From: Elysia crispata
Taxonomy: Eukaryota; Mollusca; Gastropoda; Plakobranchidae
Reading direction: 5' to 3'
Assembly: GCA_033675545.1 (NCBI GenBank)
Contig: JAWDGP010000434.1
Span: 40,001-104,000 of the forward strand
DNA: 64,000 bases
This document shows positions 39,001 through 51,383 of the stretch, one piece after another; position 1 is the stretch's first letter; every line of letters begins with the position of its first letter. Below the pieces are notes generated by a model, which had not been told where the DNA came from, did no database searches, and saw only the letters and a list, made by a program, of their open reading frames with translations. The position numbers and the translations under genes were made by a program.

Positions 39001-42000
39001 TGGTACACAGTAAAGTAATATGGTCTCATGTCTACCGCTACTACAGTATTTTTCGTGGTACAGAGTATAGTAATATGCGATCATGTCTACCTCTACTACA
39101 GTATTTGTCGTGGTACACAGTATATTAATGTTGTCTCATATCTACCTCTGCTACAGTATTTGTCGTGGTACACAGTATAGTAATATGGTCTCATGTCTAC
39201 CTCTACTACAGTATTTGTGGTGGTACACAGTATAGTAATATGGTCTCATGTCTACCTCTACTACAGTATTTGTGGTGGTACACAGTAATGTATGGTGTCA
39301 TGTCTACCTCTGCTACAGTATTTGTGGTGGTACACAGTACAGTAATATGGTCTTATGTCTGCCTGTACTACAGTATTTGTGGTGGTACACAGTATAGTAA
39401 TATGGTTTCATGTCTAACTCTACAACAGTTTTTGTGGTGGTACACAGTATAGTAATATGGTCTCATGTCTTCCTCTCCTACAGTATTTGTGGTGGTACAT
39501 AGTATAGTAATATGGTTTCATGTCTGCTTCCACTACTGTATTTGTTGTGGTACACAGTATAGTAATATGGTTTCATGTCTTCCTCTGCTACAGTATTTGT
39601 GGTGGTACACAGTATAGTAATATGGTTTCATGTCTACCTCTGCTACAGTATTTGTGGTGGTACACAGTATAGTAATATGGTCTCATACCTGCCTCTACTA
39701 CAGTATTTGTCGTGGTACACAGTATAGTAATATTGTCTCATATCTACCTCTGCTACAGTATTTGTCGTGGTACACAGTATAGTAATATGGTCTCATGTCT
39801 ACCTCTACTACAGTATTTGTGGTGGTACACTGTATGGTATAGTGTCATGTCTACCTCTGCTACAGTATTTGTGGTGGTACACAGTATAGTAATATGGTTT
39901 CATGTCTAACTCTACAACAGTTTTTGTGGTGGTACACAGTAAAGTAATATGGTCTCATGTATACCTCTGCTACAGTATTTGTGGTGGTACACAGTATAGT
40001 AATATGGTCTCATGTCTACCTCTACTACAGTATTTGTGGTGGTACACAGTATAGTAATATGGTCTCATGTCTACCTCTACTACAGTATTTGTCGTGGTAC
40101 ACAGTATAGTAATATGGTCTCATGTCTACCTCTACTACAGTATTTGTGGTGGTACACAGTATAGTAATATGGTCTCATGTCTACCTCTACTACAGTATTT
40201 GTGGTGGTACACAGTATAGTAATATGGTCTCATGTCTACCTCTACTACAGTATTTGTCGTGGTACACAGTATAGTAATATGGTCTCATGTCTACCTCTAC
40301 TACAGTATTTGTCGTGGTACACAGTATAGTAATATGGTCTCATGTCTACCTCTACTACAGTATTTGTGGTGGTACACAGTATAGTAATATGGTCTCATGT
40401 CTACCTCTACTACAGTATTTGTCGTGGTACACAGTATAGTAATATGGTCTCATGTCTACCTCTACTACAGTATTTGTCGTGGTACACAGTATAGTAATAT
40501 GGTCTCATGTCTACCTCTACTACAGTATTTGTGGTGGTACACAGTATAGTAATATGGTCTCATGTCTACCTCTACTACAGTATTTGTCGTGGTACACAGT
40601 ATAGTAATATGGTCTCATGTCTACCTCTACTACAGTATTTGTCGTGGTACACAGTATAGTAATATGGTCTCATGTCTACCTCTACTACAGTATTTGTCGT
40701 GGTACACAGTATAGTAATATGGTCTCATGTCTACCTCTACTACAGTATTTGTGGTGGTACACAGTATAGTAATATGGTCTCATGTCTACCTCTACTACAG
40801 TATTTGTCGTGGTACACAGTATAGTAATATGGTCTCATGTCTACCTCTACTACAGTATTTGTCGTGGTACACAGTATAGTAATATGGTCTCATGTCTACC
40901 TCTACTACAGTATTTGTCGTGGTACACAGTATAGTAATATGGTCTCATGTCTACCTCTACTACAGTAAATTTCGTGGTACACAGTATAGTAATATGGTCT
41001 CATGTCTACCTCTACTACAGTATTTGTGGTGGTACACAATATAGTAATATGGTCTCATGTCTACCTCTACTACAGTATTTGTCGTGGTACACAGTATAGT
41101 AATATGGTCTCATGTCTACCTCTACTACAGTATTTGTCGTGGTACACAGTATAGTAATATGGTCTCATGTCTACCTCTACTACAGTATTTGTCGTGGTAC
41201 ACAGTAAAGTAATATGGTCTCGTGTCTTCCTCTACTACAGTACTTGTGGTGGTACACAGTATAGTAATATGGTCTCATGTCTTCCTCTACTACAGTATTT
41301 GTGGTGGTTCACAGTATAGTAATATGGTCTCATGTCTACCTCTACTACAGTATTTGTCGTGGTACACAGTACAGTAATATGGTCTTATGTCTGCCTCTAC
41401 TACAGTATTTGTGGTGGTACACAGTATAGTAATATGGGATCATATCTACCTCTACTACAGTATTTGTGGTGGTACACAGTATAGTAATATGGTCTCATGT
41501 CTACCTCTACTACAGTATTTGTGGTGGTACACAGTATAGTAATATGGTCTCATGTCTACCTCTACTACAGTATTTGTCGTGGTACACAGTATAGTAATAT
41601 GGTCTCATGTCTACCTCTACTACAGTATTTGTCGTGGTACACAGTATAGTAATATGGTCTCATGTCTACCTCTACTACAGTATTTGTCGTGGTACACAGT
41701 ATAGTAATATGGTCTCATGTCTACCTCTACTACAGTATTTGTCGTGGTACACAGTATAGTAATATGGTCTCATGTCTACCTCTACTACAGTATTTGTGGT
41801 GGTACACAGTATAGTAATATGGTCTCATGTCTACCTCTACTACAGTATTTGTGGTGGTACACAGTATAGTAATATGGTCTCATGTCTACCTCTACTACAG
41901 TATTTGTCGTGGTACACAGTATAGTAATATGGTCTCATGTCTACCTCTACTACAGTATTTGTCGTGGTACACAGTATAGTAATATGGTCTCATGTCTACC

Positions 42001-44306
42001 TCTACTACAGTATTTGTCGTGGTACACAGTATAGTAATATGGTCTCATGTCTACCTCTACTACAGTATTTGTCGTGGTACACAGTATAGTAATATGGTCT
42101 CATGTCTACCTCTACTACAGTATTTGTCGTGGTACACAGTATAGTAATATGGTCTCATGTCTACCTCTACTACAGTATTTGTCGTGGTACACAGTATAGT
42201 AATATGGTCTCATGTCTACCTCTACTACAGTATTTGTCGTGGTACACAGTATAGTAATATGGTCTCATGTCTACCTCTACTACAGTATTTGTCGTGGTAC
42301 ACAGTATAGTAATATGGTCTCATGTCTACCTCTACTACAGTATTTGTGGTGGTACACAGTATAGTAATATGGTCTCATGTCTACCTCTACTACAGTATTT
42401 GTCGTGGTACACAGTATAGTAATATGGTCTCATGTCTACCTCTACTACAGTATTTGTCGTGGTACACAGTATAGTAATATGGTCTCATGTCTACCTCTAC
42501 TACAGTATTTGTCGTGGTACACAGTATAGTAATATGGGATCATGTCCACCTCTACTACAGTATTTGTGGTGGTACACAGTATAGTAATATGGTCTCATGT
42601 CTACCTCTACTACAGTATTTGTCGTGGTACACAGTATAGTAATATGGTCTCATGTCTACCTCTACTACAGTATTTGTCGTGGTACACAGTATAGTAATAT
42701 GGGATCATGTCCACCTCTACTACAGTATTTGTGGTGGTACACAGTATAGTAATATGGTCTCATGTCTACCTCTACTACAGTATTTGTCGTGGTACACAGT
42801 ATAGTAATATGGTCTCATGTCTACCTCTACTACAGTATTTGTCGTGGTACACAGTATAGTAATATGGTCTCATGTCTACCTCTACTACAGTATTTGTGGT
42901 GGTACACAGTATAGTAATATGGTCTCATGTCTACCTCTACTACAGTATTTGTGGTGGTACACAGTATAGTAATATGGTCTCATGTCTACCTCTACTACAG
43001 TATTTGTCGTGGTACACAGTATAGTAATATGGTCTCATGTCTACCTCTACTACAGTATTTGTCGTGGTACACAGTATAGTAATATGGGATCATGTCTACC
43101 TCTACTACAGTATTTGTCGTGGTACACAGTATAGTAATATGGTCTCATGTCTACCTCTACTACAGTATTTGTCGTGGTACACAGTATAGTAATATGGTCT
43201 CATGTCTACCTCTACTACAGTATTTGTCGTGGTACACAGTATAGTAATATGGTCTCATGTCTACCTCTACTACAGTATTTGTCGTGGTACACAGTATAGT
43301 AATATGGTCTCATGTCTACCTCTACTACAGTATTTGTCGTGGTACACAGTATAGTAATATGGTCTCATGTCTACCTCTACTACAGTATTTGTCGTGGTAC
43401 ACAGTATAGTAATATGGTCTCATGTCTACCTCTACTACAGTATTTGTCGTGGTACACAGTATAGTAATATGGTCTCATGTCTACCTCTACTACAGTATTT
43501 GTCGTGGTACACAGTATAGTAATATGGTCTCATGTCTACCTCTACTACAGTATTTGTCGTGGTACACAGTATAGTAATATGGTCTCATGTCTACCTCTAC
43601 TACAGTATTTGTCGTGGTACACAGTATAGTAATATGGGATCATGTCTACCTCTACTACAGTATTTGTCGTGGTACACAGTATAGTAATATGGTCTCATGT
43701 CTACCTCTACTACAGTATTTGTCGTGGTACACAGTATAGTAATATGGGATCATGTCTACCGCTACTACAGTATTTGTCTTGGTACACAGTATAGTAATAT
43801 GGTCTCATGTCTACCTCTGCTACAGTATTTGTCGTGGTACACAGTTTAGTAATATGGTCTCATGTCTACCGCTACTACAGTATTTGTCGTGGTACACAGT
43901 ATAGTAATATGGGATCATGTCTACCTCTACTACAGTATTTGTCGTGGTACACAGTATAGTAATATTGTCTCATGTCTACCTCTGCTACAGTATTTGTCGT
44001 GGTACACAGTATAGTAATATGGTCTCTTGTCTACCTCTACTACATTATTTGTAGTGGTACACAGTATAGTAATATGGGATCATGTCTAATTCTACTACAT
44101 TATTTGTCGTGGTACACAGTATAGTAATATGGTTTCATCTCTATCTCTGCTACAGTATTTGTCGTGGTACACAGTATAGTAATATGGTTTCATGTCTGCC
44201 TCTGCTACATTATTTGTGGTGGTCCACAGTATAGTAATATGGTCTCATGTCTACCTCCGCTACAGTATTTGTGGTGGTACACAGTATATTAGTATGGTTT
44301 CATGTT
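30060..44306. repeat. Giant 55-bp minisatellite array, about 258 copies
   Basis: A continuous 14.2-kb array. The unit includes GGTACACAGTATAGTAATAT, then GGTCTCATGTCTRCCTCT, then a variable RSTACAGTA(A/T)TTGTSGTG join. Period is 55 bp; a 53-bp variant (CAGTTTGTAGTGG) is common between about 32.97 and 36.6 kb. Subfamilies are zoned: mixed and divergent at 30.06-30.9 kb; GGTACAGTAATTG units at about 30.9-37.0 kb; divergent GCTACAGTATTTG units at about 37.0-39.95 kb; and very uniform CTACTACAGTATTTG units at about 39.95-43.7 kb, decaying again to 44.3 kb. Open frames on both strands come from the repeat. Confidence 0.99.
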
Positions 44307-44829
44307 AGTGATTGTAGTACTAGTGCTGCTTGTAGCACTTTAAGTATACTTGCTATTGTGGAGCAGGACTAAAAATATATTTAGTGATGTGTTGTTCAAA
44401 AAGTTCTTATTATTTAGTAAAAGCTGTACTTTTACTAGCAGTAAGTACAGTATTTGATAACTGCTGAAAAACCTGCTAAGAAAAAACAAAAATTCAAAAT
44501 CATACGTAATACAAAAAAAAAAAAAACACGAGATTAACCATCTCTATTAGCCTAATCATTTGATTCATTTCTATTTATTCCTCCTTCCAGTTTTACAGGA
44601 CCCGTGTCTATCATCTCATTGGGAAAACAAAATTATCACAATACCTCGATAAAGATCGGCCTATTTTGGGTTTCAGTTTGCCCAGGAATAAAATCATAGG
44701 GCAATAGTTTATCGACGCCCTGTTGTGTTGGGACTCTAAGTATGATATTAAACCTACCGATCTATATTCAAACATTCATATATTAAGGAGGCGGATAGTA
44801 CCAGAATATTACTCAACCAAGATCGTAAA
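44307..44829. other. Unique sequence with hairpins at the array edge; no gene
   Basis: Directly after the array come several perfect inverted repeats: AGTGCT/AGCACT at about 44319-44336, TAGTAAAAG/CTTTTACTA with a 5-nt loop at 44415-44437, and AGCAGT/ACTGCT at about 44437-44465. The rest is AT-rich. Confidence 0.6.
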
Positions 44830-45195
44830 GTGATTCTAAAGATTGATGTCCTGTCGAGGGGCTGTCCTGGGAGGGCCATCAGGTTGATACCTTAGCTTGA
44901 TTGAAACATTTTTGTATAAGTACGGAAAAGACCAGACCCAAGAGATTGTCGTTATTGTGGGACATTTTCATTTTTTATGAGGGTAATTACGCGTTTTAGA
45001 GGCTTACAACTGAAATAATTCATAATGAAGGGAAATAAAAAAAAAAAAAAAGACAACGTATAAACAAAGAACTCTCTTAGTTTCAAAATCTACAACGACT
45101 TTTCTATGAAATATGTCCAGATGGCCAGTTCTCCAATAACTCTTCTGTGAAGATAAAATTATCATGCATCTCAAATTCAACTGAGTTTGACATAT

Positions 45196-45286
<91 letters not shown>

Positions 45287-45367
45287 TCTCTCACTCTGTG
45301 TCTTGTCTCTGTCTCTGACTCAGTCTCTGTCTCTCTCTGTCTCTGTCTCTCTCTTTCTCTCTCTCTT

Positions 45368-45400
<33 letters not shown>

Positions 45401-45725
45401 CCTCTTTCTTCTATTTTTCTAAGTTCCCTTTTTAGCCACTATTTTTCTTTCTTTCATTGTCTATTATTCTTTATCATTTGGTGCAATTTGAAAAATTGCC
45501 GTAATGATTTGGAGGTCTAGATAATAAGGCATCCGCTTTTATAGGCAGATTTTACCAATCTGTGTCCCTTGAAAATCGAGCAGTTCACGAAAAGATAGAA
45601 AATTGGATAATGTTTGAAATGTCATTATCCAGTTAGCCCAAAGGAATCAAATTAATCAAATAAATCTTCGATAGGAAAAACCTTTTTAAAACGGATATGT
45701 GAGACTTGTAGGATAAAAAACATAG
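44830..45725. repeat. Segmental duplicate B1 (paralogue of 14070-15075)
   Basis: Shorter colinear copy of A1, with the CT tract in the same relative position and matching words such as AAATATGTCCAGATGGCCAG (A1: AAATATGCCCGGAG). Divergence is high and indels are frequent. Confidence 0.75.
45204..45398. repeat. (CT)n tract
   Basis: About 90 bp of pure CT followed by CTCTGT and CTTTCT-interrupted CT, ending at CTCTCGGACC. Confidence 0.97.
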
Positions 45726-46104
45726 ACAGATTGTTTGATAGAAGGATAAAGAGAGAAATAGAGAAATATAAAATAAATAGAATATTAGATGTTTAGGTAA
45801 GATGATAGATGCGTGTAGTTAGATAGAGTAAAAAAGACTGAAAGATAGGTAGATAAACAGATTGTAGATGCATTGATATCTAAATAGATGAAAGATAGAT
45901 AATAAGTTTCATGCAAAGTTGGAAAAGGAAGTAGGAATAGGTTGATAAGTAGACTTAAGAACGGATCATTCAAAATAGAGACAAAAATAAGATAGTAGAT
46001 GCATACAGGAAAATAGAAGGAAAGAGAAAATAAAGATGACATTTAAACAGTCAGACTGTCAGATATAATGAGCAAGGGAGAAAGAGAATAGATAGAGTCG
46101 AATG
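45726..46104. other. Degenerate GATA-like sequence, no gene
   Basis: Scattered GATAGA, GATAGGTAGATAAACAG and similar words occupy the position that corresponds to the GATA tract at 15165-15560. Here the tract is decayed or was never expanded. Confidence 0.6.
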
Positions 46105-46105
46105 A

Positions 46106-46136
<31 letters not shown>

Positions 46137-46256
46137 GAGAGAGAGACAGAGAGAGAGTGTTTAAAACACAGGGAGATAGAGAAAGAGAGAAAAAGAGAGA
46201 GACAGAGAGAGAAAGAGAGAGTAAGAGAATGTGTGTTTAAAGAGAATTAGAGAGAG

Positions 46257-46309
<53 letters not shown>

Positions 46310-46690
46310 AAGAGAGAGTTAGAGAGAGGGAGAGAGAGAGAGAAAGGGAGAGTAAGAGAATGTGTGTTTAGAGAGAGTTAGAGAGAGAAAGAGAGAGAGA
46401 CAGAGAGAGAGAGAGAGTTTGTAAAGAGAGAGTTAGAGAGAGGGAGAGAGAGAGAGAGAAAGGGAGAGTAAGAGAATGTGTGTTTAGAGAGAGTTAGAGA
46501 GAGAAAGAGAGAGAGAGAGTTTGTAAAGAGAGAGTTAGAGAGAGGGAGAGAGAAAGGGAGAGTAAGAGAATGTGTGTTTAGAGAGAGTTAGAGAGAGAAA
46601 GAGAGAGAGAGAGAGGCAGAGAGAGAGAGAGAGAGAGAGAGACAGAGGGAGAGGGATTGAGATTATGTGTGTAAAGAGAGAGAGAGACAG
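46105..46690. repeat. GA-rich tract with a recurring non-GA block
   Basis: GA dinucleotides interrupted by GTAAGAGAATGTGTGTTTA at 46221, 46352, 46468 and 46562 (spacings 131, 116 and 94 bp) and by GAGAGTTTGTAAAGAGAGAG in between. Block duplication with GA-length variation explains the changing spacing. Confidence 0.95.
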
Positions 46691-47071
46691 AGGGATTGAG
46701 ATAATGAAATAATTCTTTACTGAATGAGAAGGATGAGAAACAGAAAACAAAGGAGACAGAATCATATCTGATTCATTCTACCTTCAACTCATCATGAGAT
46801 CGAATGACCTCGCTGAAGTGTTTGTATCTAGAACCTGGAGAAGACAAAAACGTCTAACACCTTGTCATTTCTCTCTCCTGGCAACTCAAAACATTTTCAG
46901 CTTCCAGAGTAAAAATAAAACCATAATTCATATGATTCACCTCTCTTAAAAAAAAGGCCAAAACATATGCACGACCAGACTATTTAAAAAAAAAAACCAC
47001 AATATGTTAGCGTTATGTATACTCAATTGTTTCTCTGCTTACATAATCATATTATTTCTTTTTGCCTCTAG
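46691..47071. other. Unique sequence upstream of the exon candidate
   Basis: AT-rich, ending in a strong pyrimidine tract, TTATTTCTTTTTGCCTCTAG (47052-47071), that fits a 3-prime splice acceptor for the open frame that follows. No branch point can be singled out. Confidence 0.5.
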
Positions 47072-47367
47072 TTTCAAACTTAATGTCTGTCCAAATATGC
47101 GTACCTAAATGTCTTCTACCGCAAGGTTTGTCTTTCTTATCCAACATTATGAAAGGCAGAGTTAGAATTTCTAAAGGAAGCAACAATAAACATCCCGGGG
47201 ATAAAGTTATCATTGTGCTCAAACCAGGTCAACGTCTCGCGTTGATGAAAATCCACCAAGTTTTTAGCACACCATTTCCCTGCCCTGATAACTCACGGCT
47301 TCAAGACGTATTCACCCAGGGAGGCTGCCACTGCCGTAAGTTGAGATATGGCCTCTGGCGTAGATAA
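47072..47367 (+). CDS. Candidate 3-terminal coding exon, Cys-containing protein of unknown family
   Basis: After the acceptor-like tract at 47052-47071, a frame of 97 complete codons runs to TAA at 47365. It has no plausible ATG start of its own, so it would be the last exon of a spliced gene. Visible features with the first Ser as residue 1: CVPKC at 9-13, a basic stretch at 27-34, KPGQRLALMKIH at 50-61, PCPD at 69-72, GGCHCRK at 83-89 and a basic end WRR. Five cysteines would suit a secreted or extracellular protein. The order of Cys-x3-Cys, a hydrophobic/basic strand, a central Cys and a late Cys pair recalls netrin-like (NTR/TIMP-type) domains only loosely, and I would not assign it. A broken paralogue lies at 20860-21449. 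The 48 C-terminal codons and the stop align without gaps, but only 27 of 48 residues match, so selection is not proven. Confidence 0.35.
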
Positions 47368-47494
47368 TAGTGAACTTAGATTGTGAGTTTTCTCTAGGAG
47401 AGAAACAAAAGATTACTCGTTGGTAAGATACATCTTAACACTAACTTCGGCAGTTGCCTTGGTGCCAATGTCCTGATAGGTGTTCTCATATAAT

Positions 47495-47640
47495 GTTCGA
47501 GATAGCACAACCGGTAGAGTGTTGGAAGGCCAAACATTGGTCTAGGTTTCAGATTTTCGTTTGGTTTCCTTTTGTTTGTATCGGTTTCGGTCTAATCAAT
47601 ACTATTGTAAGGCTCGATGGAAGCCATAGGATTCCGGAGA
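47495..47640 (+). repeat. tRNA-derived SINE-like element (copy B)
   Basis: Perfect A-box TAGCACAACCGG (47503-47514) and a decayed B-box GGTTTCAGATT (47545-47555), 42 bp apart. The tail TATTGTAAGGCTCGATGGAA matches copy A at about 21687. It lies about 130 bp after the stop of the exon candidate, so it would be in the 3-prime UTR or just beyond. Confidence 0.55.
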
Positions 47641-49389
47641 CTATTTATTTTTAGTCGTTCCTTTTGAGATTTAAAACCAACTGTAGACTTTTCCTGCTTA
47701 AGAAACTATTGCCGAAATAGTCCCAAAAAAACCCACAAAGGAAGTTCACATAATTCGGGAAAGGCAAAGGAAATGTTTTTTTTTTTTTTTTTTTTGCTCT
47801 TACGGAGAAGATGTTTACTTTGAAACAAAAAAATATATATTTTGTCTATAATATTTTACACAAATCCGTAAAAACTCCTCCCCCCCCCCCCAACCTCTAT
47901 GTCATTAATTATCATAAAACACATTAATTGAGAGTTTCATCAAATTTGTAGTGCTTTTTAAATACATAGCAACACTAAAAGTTTCTTGAAAGTCAAGAAA
48001 GTCGTTTTCAAAAAAAAAAAACAAAAGCTGACACGAATCGCTGGAAATATTTGCACCAAACTATCGAGATTTACTGCTCTAAGTGCTGTTACCTTAAAAT
48101 GTTCATGCACGATTTTACTGATGTTGTAAGCCGAGGAATATAATCCGACTAAAATGATTTCCGCGGATTTTCTCTACCGGAACAAGTCCGCCGTAATATG
48201 TGCAAATGATCAAAGCCCACAACTTTTTATACCCAAAGTTTGAAAACTAGAATCACTTGAGGCCGAAGGAAGTTCAATCGTTGACAAAGCTGAAGCTTTT
48301 AAAATCCTTTGCTATCAATACATGTGCTAAAAGCCTGTTTTTTTTTTTTTTGTTTTTTTTTTGTTTTTTTTTAAAGATAGGATCTTTTATGGTTTTCTCT
48401 CATCGCTTTTAAGGGAAGCTTCGAATTTTTCCGGTAAAAACAGACAAATAAAGAAAAAAAAAATAAAACAAAAGGAATCTAAGAGTCTTTCAGATTAGAA
48501 TTGGGAAAAAAAGATAGAAGTCATGATGGGAATTCCATTTTTCTCTCTCTTTCTCTCTCGATCTTTCTTTCTGTCTATCTCTCCATAGGAAGCTGCGCAA
48601 TAAAAGCTTCTGTGCAGATCCACATGCCAAAAAGCTCTTTTCCTACTAGAATGCTACGTCACTAACTCGTTTTATCTTCTGACAAAAAGTTCTGTTTTTA
48701 CAGCAGTAGAGAAATCTGGATGCCAGGAAGCCTAACATACCAATAACATTTATTTATGGCTTGAAAAAGCGATTCCAACAAAAATACAAACCATTAAGTT
48801 AACAAAGTAAAGACGTAATGAAATTTAGAAAACATGTACATATTAAGCTAACGTTTCGTCTCTTCCAACACGTGGATAAATAGAAGATCAAACAATGAGA
48901 AAAAGAAAATACTGTCCTTCCATCATCCAGAATTCAAACCTTTACAGAAAGACAAGGTTAAAAAAAAACGACTTGAGCGTCTTCTAAAATTCCTTAAGTA
49001 GCCTTATTGTCATGGAAGTCGATAGCGTTTTGCCGAAACAAATGACTGAAAAAAAAACTCCAAAAAACAACTCTATAGCAGAAAGTAGAACTAAAAAGTG
49101 AAAATACAAGAAAAATTCGTATAGAGATCCGTCGCAGTTTCGCCATACAGTTTATTTGTTCGATTTTTATCTTTTTGGTGTGGGGTTTCCTGTCATCCCT
49201 CACAGCCCACCCACCTGATCAGAGAGACTGATGCAGGAACCGTGCCTGGTTACACACAGTAATCCGCCCGAAAGTCGCCATGTTCGTTGGTCGCAACTTT
49301 AGAACATCGTGAACGATCTGTAATAGATTTGCGATAAACGCGATTGACATAAAGATTGAAATAAGGTTAATCGACATGAAGGCTCGAAA
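47641..49389. repeat. Segmental duplicate B2-B4, no gene
   Basis: Diverged counterpart of parts of 21741-28510, with the intervening 24.3-28.3-kb material absent. It holds T runs (47779-47796, 48338-48371), a C run (47880-47890) and A runs. The block 48181-48227 is the best-preserved match to segment A. 48715-48850 matches 23905-24050, and 48955-49120 matches 28345-28510. Confidence 0.6.
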
Positions 49390-49562
49390 TCGCCTTACAT
49401 ACACACACATGTACACACACATACACGTACACACACACTCACACACATATACACACCTACACACCTACACTCACACACATACACACGCATACACACCTAC
49501 ACTCACACATATACTCACACATTTACACATGCACACACACACATACACTCACACACATACAT
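49390..49562. repeat. Degenerate (CA)n tract
   Basis: ACACAC/ACATAC/ACACCTACACTC units, with CACACCTACACTCACACA at about 49463 and 49493 indicating a 30-bp internal duplication. The duplicate at 29428-29438 has only a few CA units. Confidence 0.95.
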
Positions 49563-51317
49563 AGACTCTAACGTTTATCTGATTCCCTGTGCACTATTTT
49601 TTCATGCAGTTTTTTTTTTCTACTGCTAGGAATTGCATGAAGTGAAGATGGATTATCCAAATTACACACGTACACATAAATATTCTTAAAATAGCTCTGT
49701 AGTCATTTTGCTTTACGGGGAGATGACAAATAAATTTTCCTAAATTTTCCGCTTGAAACACAACCACTCAATCCCTCAAATGCAGGAAATTATTTAATTG
49801 TGCTGTCAGAAATTTTCCATTTCTGCACATTCTGCGTACGATCCGACAATCTTAATAACTTTTTTTCCTTCCTTTATTCCTTGAAACTTTTGTTATAGAC
49901 AGGATTTATGAGCTTGGCCTCATCGAGTGAAAGGCCACTGTGACGCTTTATAGTGTCGCTTATTGTTTATCTTTTAATAAGATTTAATTTGGCCATGGGC
50001 TATTGTTGGAGAGATCGCTTGGACTATGTCGAAACTTTTCATTCAGGATTTAAATCTTTTTCGTTCTCAGTAGGTTAATTTGGGGTCTAAACCGTTGTCG
50101 GGCTTGTCTTAAATTACCCGTAGGTGGATAACATATGTCATGTATGAGGCAAAGAATTCACGAACCAACGAGGGGACAATGTTTTTTTTTTTCGACTAGG
50201 CGGTTGTGACATTCGCCAGAGTGTAGGGTCGGCAACAACAATAATTTAACAAGATCACAGTCTAGGCCTGTACTTGGTCTACAAATTGTGTATAAGCTTA
50301 CATTGACATGTAGGGGTGAGGTAGAGTTAAAAAATATAAGTGTCTTAAAAAATGAAGCTCCAGTGACATCTTGGCCTGGTGGTGAGCGTAACATTGTAGA
50401 TACTCCGTTACGAGATGATGGGCAAGTCTAGTTTTTTGTTGGTCAAAAACAAATAATTCAACATAACTTCCTACGGAACCTAAATATACATATATCATAT
50501 TTGTCGCTTCATTGAAAAAAAAAACCCAGTATAATTTTATTTCATCTTTTTGCCCGTATATATTTCCTGATATCTGTAAACGCTGGAAAAATGTTAATTC
50601 ACCGTAACGTTTTATTGTTTCACTGATACAATCTCTCGTGGCAGAGCCAGTAGTTACCTCCCTTACGCTCCTTCGTCGTTGCGATATGATCATCTATAAT
50701 GACGGATCCTCTTCCTATTGTTTTCAACCACTACATAACTATTTCTGTGTCCTCAGTGTCAATGAAACCTTGGATATGAATCATATTGTACACCGAGCGG
50801 CTGATTCATGTCGTGAAGCCGAGGTTTTTAGACCAGCCTTAGACGCAAGTGTTCATCATTAGAAAACCTTAGCTCATAATATGATCCCGAATTCATGTAT
50901 TATTAGTGATAGAAGATAAAATCTTAAATTTTTATGACAAGAATCATGTAGATTTGACGTGCTTATAGCGTGCCCTCGTTTTGGGAATAAAAATTGTTTA
51001 AACGAGTTCACTCGAGCGAATCTCCATGAAAACTGGTCATGCGGAAAAAATTGTTAATCATATCCAGATCATTTCCACTTGTAATGTTCCCTTCGGTTTT
51101 TGTTTTTGTTTCTGGTTTTCTTTTTATTATTATTATTTTCCTACAGATTAAGCACATAACCCAATTCGGATTTTTCAAATAAGTTAAGTACGATTATTAT
51201 CCTAAAATAAAAACCAGCCAACGTCGGAGAAGCCAAATCAACTTAAATCATCTTTAAATCTTATTATCAGGAGGAAATGGGCAGTCACCAACTTCCGCAA
51301 AACAATCCTTTATTTGT

Positions 51318-51320
<3 letters not shown>
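49563..51320. other. Intergenic sequence; weak open frames, no gene assigned
   Basis: The left part (to about 49990) is duplicate B5 of 29395-29960. At 50298-50862 there are two overlapping opposite-strand open frames (131 codons minus, 74 codons plus) with mixed composition. Neither has a recognised domain or a paralogue in the window. Confidence 0.5.

Positions 51321-51379
<59 letters not shown>
51321..51379. repeat. (TA)n microsatellite
   Basis: About 29 uninterrupted TA dinucleotides. Confidence 0.97.

Positions 51380-51383
<4 letters not shown>

Noticed and set aside
50298..50862. Two overlapping opposite-strand open frames (131 and 74 codons)
   Set aside because: Mixed composition but no domain, no paralogue and no convincing splice or promoter context.
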